A stretch of DNA of 64,000 bases from Cichorium intybus. Its lineage: Eukaryota > Streptophyta > Magnoliopsida > Asterales > Asteraceae. The translations under genes were made by a program, and so were the position numbers. The stretch lies in assembly GCA_023525715.1 (NCBI GenBank), contig CM042010.1:62593229-62657228 (forward strand), written 5' to 3'. Below the pieces are notes generated by a model that saw nothing but the letters and a program-made list of their open reading frames with translations, had not been told where the DNA came from and did no database searches. Shown in pieces: positions 12,794 through 24,457 of this stretch (position 1 is its first letter; each line of letters begins with the position of its first letter).

Positions 12794-14296
12794 GTTAGTA
12801 GTTCTGTAAACTTTTCTTAATGTATTAATATAAAGTTGTAGTAATGAATTAAATATATTGACGTGTTACTATAATTTTAATAATTTCATCGAAAGCATAC
12901 CACTTCCTCCCCCACTTAGACTAAAGTCCAAGTCTGTTTATTCGATTTATAATTTTTTTTACGAGCCCTTACTCTCGAATAAAAACCAAGCCCACTCTGC
13001 TCAGCCAACAACTTGCATCAGGGGCAAACTCCATCTCAATAAACATGTTTCGATAATGTAAAGACGTTTACATCAACCACCATATGTTACTCATCCGCTT
13101 GCGACCCTAGTCAACACCTCTATCGTCAGTTACCTCAATCACGAGCGAGTGATCCAGACTCTCAACCCACACGACCTGATCAATCACTCAAGCAAGATCA
13201 ATACAAGGGTAGGTAGCCCCACTATTACACAGCACTAGGCATGTACAGAGTCGACTAAAAAATACCCGCTATCATCTCAGGCGCCGCTTGCACCTCTTTG
13301 ACTGTGAGTTGGAAAACTCACCCTTGCATCCTCTAGTCCCTGTCTGACTTGTGCGCCCATTAGTTGCATGAAAAATAGCTACCACAATAGCACTTTGACA
13401 TTCTCCCTTTCAACAGTCTTTAAGCTCAGTAATCAACTTAAGCATGATCGGTCCAACCAAACTGGTATGATCACATCTTAATTGTTCCTACTGTACCTCA
13501 CAATCAACATTCAACAATCGAATGGATAAAGGTTTACCACATTACACTAGCATTTAAGTCAACTATGCTAGACACTCACATACTCAGCTCCTTGGATCCT
13601 TCGTGACGAACTCCCGACTCAAACGTAGATCCTGTGCTTTCGATAGTAGGAGCTCTACTACTACCTTCCACACCTATCCATGTTCGTTCCAAGACCCGTC
13701 TCGAAATATAAAATTCGCTTCTCACCGATAATTTTAACACATATGCCCTTACAAGGCATATGTCAACCCTTCTAGGAATACTTGGAATCCCACCCCCACC
13801 CTGCTATTCTAACTAAGACGGAACTTCCTCCAGTGATGACAAATTGTTTCGCGAACTTAGTTGTATACAATATCGAACTAAACAGTCTTTCAAATAAGAG
13901 AATCTTCCCTAAGGCAACAACCAAACAAGGAACATGCAATAAGGTCAACTCACACATTCTATGACTATTCAGTCCATATTGTATACAACTTAGTGGAAAT
14001 CTCTAAGCAACCTATCGGCACTAGCATACAGTTCTATTAGCAAATAGCAGATAATAATACAACAATGTGTGATCTCTACCAGGCATTTCAGCAAACATAT
14101 ACCATATGTTTTTTTTAACATCCACAATATTAAATACTTAACCCTTTTGTCATACTGGCGTCGGCTGGCGGTACACACTGTGTCTTCAGTTCACCCTTCA
14201 TCAAACATCTTTATTTCGTAAAAATGTTTTAAGAAAACTCTTAAGCCTCAACTTGAGTCCAGAACTCACTAAGTGAGCCTGATTCTCTCAAGCTGT
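12794..14296 (-). other. Non-coding interior: RKD 3' region, then gypsy-type leader
   Basis: No gene is seen. A 17-bp block GAAAGCATACCACTTCC at 12891-12907 repeats one inside the RKD tail (12686-12702) and is followed by a PPT-like CTCCCCCACTTA. From about 13000 the DNA looks like the untranslated leader of a minus-strand gypsy element leading to the PBS. Confidence 0.45.
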
Positions 14297-14309
14297 GCTC
14301 TGATACCAA
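14297..14309 (-). promoter_or_regulatory. tRNA-Met-type primer binding site
   Basis: The plus strand reads TGCTCTGATACCA, the complement of TGGTATCAGAGCA, directly beside the LTR that starts at 14311. It fixes the element orientation as minus. Confidence 0.8.
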
Positions 14310-14310
14310 G

Positions 14311-14551
14311 TGTTAGCGCACCCGGATCCCACATCGGTTGGGGAGGCGAACGAAACATGCCTTATAAAGGATGTGGATACCTCCTCTACCAGACGCGTTT
14401 TAAAGCCGTGAGGGCGGCAGATCCCATAAGAACTCTGCATTTAAGCGTGCCCGGGCGAGAGAAATTCCATGATGGGTGACCCCCTGGGAAGTTTTCGTCC
14501 GGGTAGCCCAAAGCGGACAATATCTGGTACGTGCGGACTTGGGCTGTTACA
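14311..14551 (-). mobile_element. Cassandra-type 241-bp LTR carrying a 5S rRNA-like block
   Basis: On the minus strand it runs TGTAACAGCCC...GCGCTAACA, flanked by a PBS on one side and ATGAT on the other. On the plus strand it contains a long 5S rRNA-like segment. Cassandra TRIM elements are known for LTRs that contain 5S sequence with pol III promoter boxes. It does not match the left LTR of the unit. Confidence 0.65.
14418..14499 (+). promoter_or_regulatory. 5S rRNA-derived segment with pol III internal control region
   Basis: GATCCCATAAGAACTCTGC, TTAAGCGTGCCCGGGCGAGA and GATGGGTGACCCCCTGGGAA follow each other as in plant 5S rRNA. They cover the A box, intermediate element and C box. The segment lacks the normal 5' third of 5S rRNA and has substitutions, so it is not a functional 5S gene. 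It is on the strand opposite to the adjacent PBS. Confidence 0.8.
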
Positions 14552-14950
14552 ATGATCCAAAACATTATGATTAAAAATGTTCTCCAATAAATCTAATTTA
14601 TGGGCTATACATACTCACAAAGACACAAATACACACACTAAGTCATATATACATTCACACACACAAACCTATGCAGTCACACACATACATTGTCACACAT
14701 AAACATGTGAGCAAGTGTAAAGCCTAATATCACTACTAGAAAAATGGCTTTTAATGACTGACAATGTCAGTCATTAAAGGGTATAGATGACAGACAAATG
14801 TCTGTCATTAAAGCCCCAGTCATAAATGGAAGATGACAGACATTTGTCTGTCATAAATGTATAACATTTATGACATACAATTTATGACTGACATTGTAAG
14901 TCGTAAATTTTAACCTTTTTAAGCACATAACAGAAAATTTGTATGTCATG

Positions 14951-14954
<4 letters not shown>

Positions 14955-15015
<61 letters not shown>
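14955..15015. repeat. (TA)n microsatellite
   Basis: A pure TA run inside the CACTA subterminal region. Confidence 0.95.
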
Positions 15016-15017
<2 letters not shown>

Positions 15018-15074
15018 CATATTTACGAATATTCAAATAAATCACACATTTATTGTCATAATACAAAATAAAAT

Positions 15075-15077
<3 letters not shown>

Positions 15078-15161
<84 letters not shown>
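15078..15161. repeat. (TA)n microsatellite
   Basis: A second TA run 62 bp after the first. Confidence 0.95.
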
Positions 15162-15163
<2 letters not shown>

Positions 15164-15282
15164 AATCATCTATTACATATCATAATGTCGTATGTCACTA
15201 AAAATTAAACATTCTAAATATACACATTGGATTTTTGCATAAAAAAATAAACGTCAGGAGCAATTTTCTTTGAAGCTTCTCA

Positions 15283-15621
15283 TTCAACTTGAAGTATTTG
15301 CACTCCATGATTCCAGCTTGGCCACCTCTAAATCCATACATCGTGCAACCGTGAGTCCTAGTCTGTAAATAATCTGACCAATAAAAGTATGATACAGTGA
15401 CTGTTAAGACCATATAAAATTGTTCAGGAGGTTATTGAATGATATAACAAGTTACACATCACAAACATATATTCCAACTAACATGTTTAGTTCAATGATT
15501 TACTCACCATAAAATCCAAAAATCACATTGTGTCCACCAGGAGTTTGATCTCCAAATAAGAAAACGCCAATTTTTAGACTTTGTTTTGGTGATAGCCTAT
15601 TGATTTCAAGGATACCGATGG
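15283..15621 (-). pseudogene. Captured exons of PPi-dependent phosphofructokinase (PFP)
   Basis: Two minus-strand exon pieces keep their splice borders. One spans 15508-15621, with an upstream GGCAG acceptor and downstream GTGAGTAA donor, and encodes SLKIGVFLFGDQTPGGHNVI. The other spans about 15283-15373, after a TTGGTCAG acceptor, and encodes DYLQTRTHGCTMYGFRGG and AGIMECKY. Together they align with the conserved PFP stretch GGQAPGGHNVI...DYLQ...YGFRGGPAGIMKCKY. PFP interconverts fructose-6-phosphate and fructose-1,6-bisphosphate with pyrophosphate in the cytosol. Only this small N-terminal part is present, with substitutions in the Gly-rich motif, inside a CACTA element. It is a transduplicated fragment, not a gene. 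Confidence 0.75.
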
Positions 15622-16031
15622 CTGCCAGGGAAAAAACTTAGCGATCTGCAAAAAAACAGCGAGACCAAGAAGATAGTAATATCATAATACCATATAGCAT
15701 ATCTTGTGCAATTAATATTCAAAAAAATGAAAGTAGGATGAGAAACAACTTAGCGATCTGCAAAAAATGAAAGTAGGATGAGAAAGAACTTAGTGATCTG
15801 CCTGGGAAAAAACATAGCGATCTGCAAGAAAAACGTCTTCTTTTTTTCATACAAAATGAAAAACAAAAAACTAATTCTGATACTCTAAACCTAAAGGGTG
15901 AGAAAGAAACGTATATGAAGGGGAAAATAATGGCAAGTTACCTCCATAGCTTCCAAATACAGTGAAAGCAAGATCAACCAATCTCTTAGCCCCATTGATA
16001 AATTAGTTGCAGGTTGAACGGAGGCAAAATC

Positions 16032-17709
16032 TGTAGAACCCGATCTTTAACAGTGCCAAATGCCAACTCTATTTGCATGACAGCATACTGATGAAACACA
16101 TCTGCAGCCATGCGTGGTGATGGAATGGAAACAAAAGAACAAAAAAAATGGAGAAACGTGGGTTGGGAAATATCAACATCTGATTCCATATTCAAGAAAT
16201 GATACAATAAAACCCACACATCATAACATCTATTTAGTCCTATATTTATATTAATAAAGTAGCCATGACACTAGCAAACTAATTCCTAAAATTAAGCCAC
16301 TATCTCCATCTTTTGCTCCCCACTAGACTCGATCAATGATTGCCTATTTCTGGGTCAAACCCATGACCCACTGACCCATATTGTAGTACTCGGTTAACCC
16401 AACAATCACCCCCTTAACCAGGTTGTTGATACCGATTCACAACAATGTTTTTCCTTTTGATTATCAACTCCTTGATCATCTTTTTTTTTTTCGCCTTCGT
16501 CCATTCAGCCACCATCTCGACTTATTCCGGAACGATCACGACCTCTCTCCGGCCACGTCCAAAGTCACCTCCGTTTTGGCTATGAAACAAGAGCTCATTC
16601 CACCGACTAAGAAAACAAGCAACCTGCTGTTCCGTCTTCTTTTTCCAGCAAAGCCGAACCGAATCCAAGCCACCCGCTTCAAAGGATCTCTTCCGTTCGT
16701 AACCGCCTGAAACGAACCAAATATGAAGCCCTGCTTTAACGGATCCTTTCTGATCGATTTTTCACGCACCTCCGCCGGCAAAACTCTTTTTCTGACACGA
16801 ACAATCTGATTCGACACCATCTTTCAACACAATGATCCATCATCTTCTTCTCCAGCGACCACCCCAATCTTCCCGCGACAACCGTACAACCTTACAAGAG
16901 GAAAAACGTCATCGCCTTGACGCCGTTGCTTCCTTCATACACCTTCGTTATGAAAGCCTCTACCACCGGTCAAGAAAACAAGGTCACAACTACCTCTACT
17001 GTTTTCCGCCACACGTGAAACGGACTGAACAAAGCCACCTGCTTTGATGTTTCTTGCTGCCCGTTTATCCCGCAACTCCGGCTAGACTCCTTTTTAACAC
17101 CTCAACCTTTTTCCGATCATACCCATTCCAAAATCACTCTTCCACCGACCAAGAAAACAATCTTCCAAGATCTAATGTCTTCTTGCACTTGCACAACGAA
17201 CCAACCCAAAGCCTCCTGCTTTGACGGGACCCGTTCGTTTCATGCAATACGTCGGTTAGTGTCTTCTACCCGAACAGTCTTGATCAAAAGCTGCAACGAT
17301 ACACCCCGAGCACTCGAACGAGGCTCTGATACCAAGTGTAGAACCCGATCTTTAACAGTGCCAAATGCCAACTCTATTTGCATGACAACATACTGATGAA
17401 ACACATCTGCAGCCATGTGTGGTGATGGAATGGAAACAAAAGAACACAAAAGATGGAGAAACGTGGGTTGGGAAATATCAACATCTGATTCCATATTCAA
17501 GAACTGATACAATAAAACCCACACATCATAACATCTATTTAGTCCTATATTTATATTAATAAAGTAGCCATGACACTAGCAAACTAATTCCTAAAATTAA
17601 GCCACTATCTCCATCTTTTGCTCCCCACTAGACTCGATCAATGATTACCTATTTCTGGGTCAAACCCATGACCCACTGACCCATATTGTAGTACCCGGTT
17701 AACCCAACA
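16032..17709 (-). mobile_element. 1.7-kb TRIM-like LTR element nested in the CACTA
   Basis: Two 373-bp direct repeats (16032-16404 and 17337-17709) run TGTAGAACCC...TTAACCCAACA on the plus strand and differ at roughly eight or more sites by eye. The flanking duplication is AAATC (16027-16031 and 17710-17714). A minus-strand PBS (complement of GCTCTGATACCA) lies at 17324-17335. A minus-strand purine tract TTAAGGGGGTGAT lies right after the left LTR. The 932-bp interior has no recognisable gag or pol. Its frames (for example 16536-16820, minus) match no family I know. Too short to be autonomous. Confidence 0.85.
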
Positions 17710-17819
17710 AAATCAACCAATCTCTCAGCCCCCACTGAACCCCTACCACCATCAATTTCAGCCATTTATCTCATATAAACATAAATTTGACAAAATGGAC
17801 ACAAAGGTTGTGTGTTTAG

Positions 17820-17951
17820 TGTTTACGGATATACCCTTCGACATACTTAGTCGATTGAAGTATAGAATGAACCTGATTCTTGTTGTGGTTGACTGGATCT
17901 CTGGAATCACGAGTGTAGCATTAAGAAGCCGGGAAATAACAACATCATAAA
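17820..17951 (-). pseudogene. Captured exon fragment, probably O-fucosyltransferase family
   Basis: The minus strand encodes DVVISRLLNATLVIPEIQ and, after an interruption, SKGIS. This resembles the start of the conserved GDP-fucose O-fucosyltransferase domain of plants (DxVAISRLLNATLVIPE...SKGIS, recalled from the family). Nothing else of the domain is visible. It lies in the same CACTA as the PFP exons, as expected for multi-gene capture. Confidence 0.45.
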
Positions 17952-18099
17952 TCTACAAAAGGCATAATCGTCGACGAGTACAGGAACCATCTACAGTATA
18001 ACTTCTGGATCCAGTAGAGATATCAGACCATGTAACGCCGTTTGTGTGCTTCCGCTACTCCATTTTCTCCCTATGAAGGAATGATTTACAAAGAATGAA

Positions 18100-18480
18100 A
18101 ATTTACAAAGACCTAACCCTAGAGAGATCAATATATTGAGAATATATTAGAGATAGGATCGGACCTTACCTGGTATAACTCTGATCTTAACCCTAAAGAG
18201 AAAGATTAGCGAAGATTTGATAAAAGGGGAGGAGACACAATGTCGTGTGTGGGTCAAGCGAGACATGGTGAGAAGGGGCATACAGTTGAACCGCAGCAGC
18301 ACCATATCATGACCAGATCACGAACCCTAGAGTTGTGTCGTCGTGCGATTGGAGTGGAAGCTGTTGGTAGGAAAAATTCCTCGGTGGAAAGAAGTTGTTG
18401 GGGAGAAGAAGTTGTTTACCGGAATGTTTCTTCGGTGACTTTGTGTTTGTTGGGAGATCAGGGGCATCAAGTCTTTTGAT
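18100..18480 (-). other. Promoter/5'UTR-like sequence inside the CACTA
   Basis: The minus strand has a CTAGGGTTCG segment and a possible exon edge CCAG|GTAAGG near 18165, so it may be the 5' end of a captured gene. The plus frame 18240-18479 matches nothing recognised. The remaining CACTA interior between 18480 and 19000 is unassigned. Confidence 0.25.
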
Positions 18481-19219
18481 ACCATAGGCATCGAGCCTTC
18501 CTATTTTTTAAGGGTTGAATTGAGAGAAATTGTTGAAGTGACACCATAAATACTCATCCATCTTCAATTTGTTTCAAGTGTGTCCCCTTTTTGCTGAATA
18601 GCTTCAAAGGCTCCCGACTCCACACTTTTGAGAGTAGATCTATAAGATCCGTATCTGCTATTTCTTTTCAACTGTTTGAACCCCCTTTTAATATAAAAAA
18701 ATCTTTAAGATCTTCTTCCCCTTTTATCGAATGGATCTCCCCGAGCCATTACTTCACAGTATGAAGATGGATTTGAGTTCTTTTTCTTATTTTCTTTACC
18801 GAGAGGGATAAGATCTTTGAGATATTCGAAGCAATACCTTTACTATGGCTTTGAACAATAGATCTGTGAAATCCTTGAGGAGATGAAGTTTGAACAAACT
18901 CGGAGAAGCTTGGAGAGAAGAGCTGATCTTTGATTCTGAAATTGGTGAAGCGGGAAAGACGATGAAGAAAGCGGGATGATAAAATTCAACTTTGACATAG
19001 GGAACGCGCGTATCCTTTTTTAATGTGATTGTATGTCATAAATTTTGTAATATATGACGCATTTTTATGACTAACAAATTTGTAAATTTGTAAGTCGTAA
19101 ATCACTTACATTTTATAAAAGATGACATTTTTCTATGACATACATTTTTGTCAGTCATGAAATCATTGTCTGTCATAATTCGTATGTCATTAAAAGGGTA
19201 TTATTTTCTAGTAGTGTAT

Positions 19220-19900
19220 GAACCAGAGAAGTCCATATAATTGAAGAGGTTTGGCTGTATGAATCAACCAGAAACAAAGGCGAATACACGCCAGTGTTTT
19301 TGAGGTTTACGACTCAGACGAATCCTCAGTTCTTGGTCAAGGAAGTTCTTCACTCCGGTCAAACTAACTGAAGCGGATCAACCGATGGATGAAGTATCAC
19401 GAGTCTGGTGCATCTCACCTAGAATGGTAGCAACACTTCTTCAGTAGATCAGCGGATGGGTTAGAACCGAAGACATCTGGATCAACACTGATGCAAGTCG
19501 TGTCTCCTCCGGATCAGAATACATATCCTCGATTAAGCATGCAAAGCAAGTCATCCAAGATAGACAACATGAGATGTTGGTAACTGAAGATCCCTTAGAC
19601 TAAGAGGTTACCAAGCTGAAGAATTGTGATGAAGAGAGAACTACAATCGGACGAAAGAGCCATGCCAAATGAAGATAATAATCAGTATCTTCTACGAATC
19701 GTAGTTCACCGTGGCAACAACTGTTGGGCTATGGTCACGAGAGTGAATGAATCAATAATAGAAGAAGATGAAACTACAGTGTCTTCAGATCAAAGCTAAG
19801 TTCAGGCCAAAGAAATTTTTCTCAGAAAGAATAGTTGACACTCAATCGAAGACCAACGGAAAGTGATCCAACCGAAGGAACAGTCTTTGGGTGGACCCAA
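19220..19900. other. No gene seen
   Basis: Unassigned DNA between the CACTA and a copia LTR. It contains scattered CCGAAG motifs (near 19471 and 19873) like those in the large SIRE-type element. It may be a fragment of a related element. Confidence 0.4.
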
Positions 19901-20389
19901 TGTTACTGTTGTCACATCAGTTGTCAGAGTTATCTTGGTAATATGCATGGGCACAAGTCTCAATGTGACAGGGTAGCATGAGGAGCAATGTATGGTCACT
20001 TTACAGACTGTAAAGTCGACTAGGTGCTCTAGGCCGAAGTATGGTGTTTCAGCCCAAGACAATGCGTATTCAGCAATCCATATTGTGTTATAAATACATC
20101 TCATTGCCTTCACAATGTTATATTTCCATTGTTCTGATTGTGAATATTGTGTAAGTGGTATCTATATAATCTCTCTTCTAAAATATTGAAGTTTATCAGT
20201 GTAAAATATCTCAGTTTTTCACAGTGGACATATCTTAACTCGTTGTCAAGTGAACCACTTCATATTCTTGTGTTTCTCAACTTTATCTTCGTATTTTTCA
20301 TTAGTCTATATAGTTGTGTGTGTATGTTGGTCGTTTGTAGAGGCTCTTCATCGTGTTTGTTGGTGTTTATCCGTTCTCCTCCCCCAACA
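19901..20389 (+). mobile_element. Ty1/copia-type LTR followed by PBS
   Basis: It runs TGTTACTG...CCCCCAACA, with a TATA box TTATAAATAC at 20089-20098. It is followed by ACTACTATCAGAGC at 20390-20403, one base from the tRNA-Met PBS. The next ~80 bp encode KLKFTTLTF, which resembles a copia Gag start, then similarity ends near 20486. This is a truncated 5' end of an element. Confidence 0.65.
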
Positions 20390-22085
20390 ACTACTATCAG
20401 AGCTTCAAAGTTGAAGAATGGAAGACTAAGATTGACAAACTGAAGTTCACGACTTTAACTTTTAGAGGATGCAGATGGAATATTTTCTTGACCAATAATA
20501 GTCACCAACGACCACCACCGGCCGCCGATTCCGCTGCCATTACAACTCCGGCATACCTCCGGCCACCACAACCTTCGTGGTTGGTTCATATGCGTAAAAC
20601 AGAAATGGTAGCAGCAGCTTCCGACCTCCTATGTCTCACTACTCATCTCTCTCGTTCCTTTTTTGATTCCTAGTCGCACCATTGTGTGTATGATTTCTTC
20701 CAATCTCGTTTCCCCTTTTTCCTCCCATTTAACGTAAACCATGAAGAAAGAACAACCACGGAACTGAATACACGACCTAGATTTTGACCGGTCAATATTT
20801 GGTTGAATTTCCCAAATTCCCCCAACTTAAAGAGCCTTGGAACATTTTTCAGCATTTATCAATATTTTTTGGAAACTTTACAGTAGTATAACTTCCACAT
20901 AGGACATCGTATTTTTGCAAACTTTATGTCCTTGGAAAGGTGGGAACAAGATTTACAACTTCCCTTACTGACTTGAGTCTGAATCCATCTAAATCACTTT
21001 CTTTTAGTTACTTGCTACCCCATCATGTTTACTTTTTAGCATATTTTCTTTCTAATAGAGAAGTGTACTAACCTTCATAGTTCATATAGTAGAGTTTGAT
21101 CGTTCCTTCAAAATAACATCTTACTTTGCCATTGCCATCCATTATCAACTTCCAATCACTAGACTTATACCCATGAGTCTTTCTTACCTTTGTATTTTCT
21201 ATCTTGATTGACTTTGACTAATAACTAAATGATTCCATAAAAGCAACTTATCCTGATATAATTATCAGTTTGATGTTTTCATCATTAGCCAGTTAGTCTT
21301 TGTATTTTATTAAGTTCCAAATTCTTTGACCATTCCACTTGGTTATCAAGTTTCCAGTATCACAATAATGATGTTACTATAAATGATTAAGGAATCATCT
21401 ATTTCCTTTCATTACATATATACAAACTATTCAGTCGCTAAACTTGATTCTTACAACAGTCTATCTCAATAATAAGATTCTAATCGTTGTCTATGAAAGT
21501 CATTACTGATGACTACACTTCAAGTATCCTATAACATCCTTAAACAACTTTTGAGCGTTTTGTTGAACTCAATTTATCATATCTTGAGGTTTATACATGC
21601 ACTGATGAATTCATATAATCATTTTATACCCAAGCATCTAAGTCGTCGCATCTACCCCTTAACAGAAAATTGAAGTTCATTTTTCTTTTAGGCCCAATTT
21701 CTCAATATGACTTCTACATAACGATATGTCTAGTTTCTTTCATTTCATTTTTCTTTCTAAAGTCTCGTAGTAACTTTTAGACACAATTAAAATGTCGACT
21801 TCCATTCTTTCTAACCAATTCCATTTGTAAATGAACCGAGACTACCTTGTAATTTTACATTATACTCGATAAATCATCTTGCAAATAATATATCATCCTT
21901 GTGATAATCATATAGGGATGATCAATTGTTAATTTCACCACATTCCACAAAGGACTTTTCTAAGTATCACATTCATATGTTAACTTTAGTTTAACCACTA
22001 TAACTATCCTACTAATCCACAGACAAACATAATGTCTCATAATAAGCTCCACAGGTTATGAGTTACCAACTTGCATCTTGAACAA

Positions 22086-22560
22086 TGTTGTAAAAATCGC
22101 TTGATGGTAGCTTGGCGGTCAAGTGGGGTTAAGGGATTAATCGGATTAATCGGGGATTAGTCGGGGATTAATCGAAGACCCTAAATTATAAAGGAATTCA
22201 TTTAAAAATATATAAATATAACAAAAAATACATTTGTTTATTTTTATTCTTTAATATTGATTTTTTCCAATTTTCTTGAGTTACTAGAAAGTATTTGTGT
22301 CGTCATTTAAAAATAAAAATAATAATAAAATAATAATAAAATGAAAAATGAAAAAAATGACCGTGTAATATTTTATAAAACGTTAAACAAAAGTTCATTC
22401 CTTAAAAAGAACTTTTCTCATGACTTTAAGTAATGTCTTTTAGAATTTTGGTCCCAATAAAAACAAATGAGTTTAAAAGTGTTTAACCTACTTTGGGGGT
22501 TACAAACTAATATCAACACAACCATAGCAAGGCAATAAGACAATTAAGGTTGATGTCCTA
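22086..22560. mobile_element. hAT-like MITE fragment
   Basis: CAATGTTGTAAAAATCGC at 22083-22100 resembles the end of the MITE at 6996. It is followed by a short tandem GGGATTAATCGG / GGGATTAGTCGG array and AT-rich DNA. The other end was not found. Confidence 0.35.
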
Positions 22561-24457
22561 AAATAATCTAACATTTCTACCGAAATTTCGACATGACCTT
22601 TGGGCTAGTCGGATAAAATCCATACCGACACGACTCAACCAAAGTAGCCCAAATGAAACTTGGGAGTTGGGACATACTAAAATATTACAACATAACGACA
22701 AGAGAATTACTATACCATAAACAATTGTGTCTCAATACATATCATGACTATACCGTATCAGGGAATAAATCTTTCGATCATCTTCTCTATGTATAAACCA
22801 CATAATAACTTCTAAGTCCTCCATTTCTTTCATTTGATGCTAATCAACATGTTCCTGGGATACATAACATTAAAAGAATAATATGTAAGACAAGATGTCT
22901 CGTGAGATACATGGGTTTTGGAACCAAACAAGATTAAGGTTTCAAGAAAAATCTTTCCTTTACAAAATCATATCATAAAACCATTAGTCATACTTAGTGT
23001 TCCAATTTAAAATTTTCACTTTACTTCAAACATCTTAAAATGTTAACATTACTTGTGATACGGGTGTCTGCGATATCGTTCTCCCCTCCATAAGAGAAAA
23101 CATATCCATTTTATGAGGTTGTGCTTGCGTATGATAATCATAACAAATATCATTTTCGTATGTGGTATATATACTTGGCCATTACACTTTAGGCATTATC
23201 ATTTTAGTTCATTTACATTACAAATGATACGGGGGCCCCGTATCAGTCTCCCTTCATAAGGTTAAACATCTTCACCTCATGAGGTTGTGCTTGCGTATGC
23301 CCTCCCATTCATAGGATGGACACACCACTCCTATAAGGTTGTGCTTAGGTTCTCCCCCTCATAGGATGGAACACACCAATTCCATAGGTTTGTGCTTATG
23401 TTCTCCCCATTATAGGATGGAATACACCAATCCCATAGGGTTGTGCTTGAGACTTCTACTTCACGACGGGAGGTACCATCCCAGTAGAGTCTATGTGACT
23501 TCCTTTCTCGGACAAGGTGTAGTTCGGAGTTTCACTATTGCATGCTTTCAACTTTGACACATTATCATTAGCATACTCCAATTCTAGTTTCAATAACTTT
23601 ATCTTAGTTCAAGGCTTAACAATAATTGTTATAACATTCAATAAGTTCAATTGATTCAAGTAAGTCACAATGACTTAATAAACACTTAACCAAATACTAA
23701 ATAAGTCATGAAGGTACTTATAACATATCTTGTAGTTGTCTTACATTCCTTTTTAGAAAATCATGCTTATAGTTTAACATCAAAGCTTTAATGTTTTGAA
23801 ACCATTTATCATTCAAATATCCTATAATAACTTCATAAGCAAATAACCTCAACCACAATAAATTCCTTTAGCAAACACCGACAATATTTAGTTCATGCAA
23901 CTAGTAAGTCAATTAGTTGCAAAAGTTATGAACTCACATGCATACTCTCGAACTTGTGTAAAACAAGCATTTCACAATTAAAATCATGTAGTAATGAAAA
24001 CAGTTAAATAAATATTGCTTGCTATGTACCCAGAAAAAGTCTACATGTACTCACCTCAGTAGCTAGGTATGTATAGCTACACTAATACACACATTTATTG
24101 ATTATACTTGCTTCCAAATATCCTTCAACCTCGCCTGGTTTTTCTACATAAAAGGGGAAAAATGGAAGCTTGGAGTGTGTAGATCACAAAATCGGACCAA
24201 TAGAACCTTTCCTTGATCAATAGTAGTCACCAACGACCACCACCAACCGCTGATTCCTCTGCCATTGCAGCTCTAACATACCTCCGGCCACCACAACCTT
24301 CGTGGTTGGTTCATCTGCACAAAACAGAAATGATAGCCACAACGAAGTTGCTGCCTTCGACCTCCTCTACCTTGCTACTCATCACTCTCGTTCAATTTCT
24401 AATTCCAAGTCAAACCATTGTATGCATGATTGCTTCTAATATTGTTTTCCCTTTTTT

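Larger units (their letters stand above)
8516..14551 (-). mobile_element. 6.0-kb LTR-bounded unit containing an antisense RKD-like gene
   Basis: The unit starts TGTAACATCCC and ends GGGCTGTTACA, and both flanks carry ATGAT (8511-8515 and 14552-14556). Beside the right LTR is a minus-strand PBS (14297-14309). Beside the left LTR is a minus-strand polypurine tract (10304-10321). This is the layout expected of one minus-strand LTR retrotransposon. The two LTRs are nevertheless unrelated in sequence and length (1788 bp and 241 bp), and no gag or pol remains. ATGAT is common in the flanking array, so the duplication could be chance. The alternative is two independent LTR remnants flanking a resident gene. 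Confidence 0.5.
14731..19216. mobile_element. Non-autonomous Pack-CACTA transposon, complete ends
   Basis: Terminal inverted repeats begin CACTACTAGAAAA and end TTTTCTAGTAGTG. The 3-bp target duplication is TAT on both sides (14728-14730, 19217-19219). Both ends carry subterminal repeats of the type GACAGACA..TGTCTGTCAT and GTCATTAAA. No TNPA/TNPD-like transposase frame is present. The interior carries captured host exons (PFP and a likely O-fucosyltransferase piece), two TA arrays and a nested TRIM-like element. It would need an autonomous CACTA relative to move. Confidence 0.92.

Noticed and set aside
14418..14499. A real 5S rRNA gene
   Set aside because: It lacks the 5' third of 5S rRNA, carries substitutions and lies within an LTR beside a PBS.
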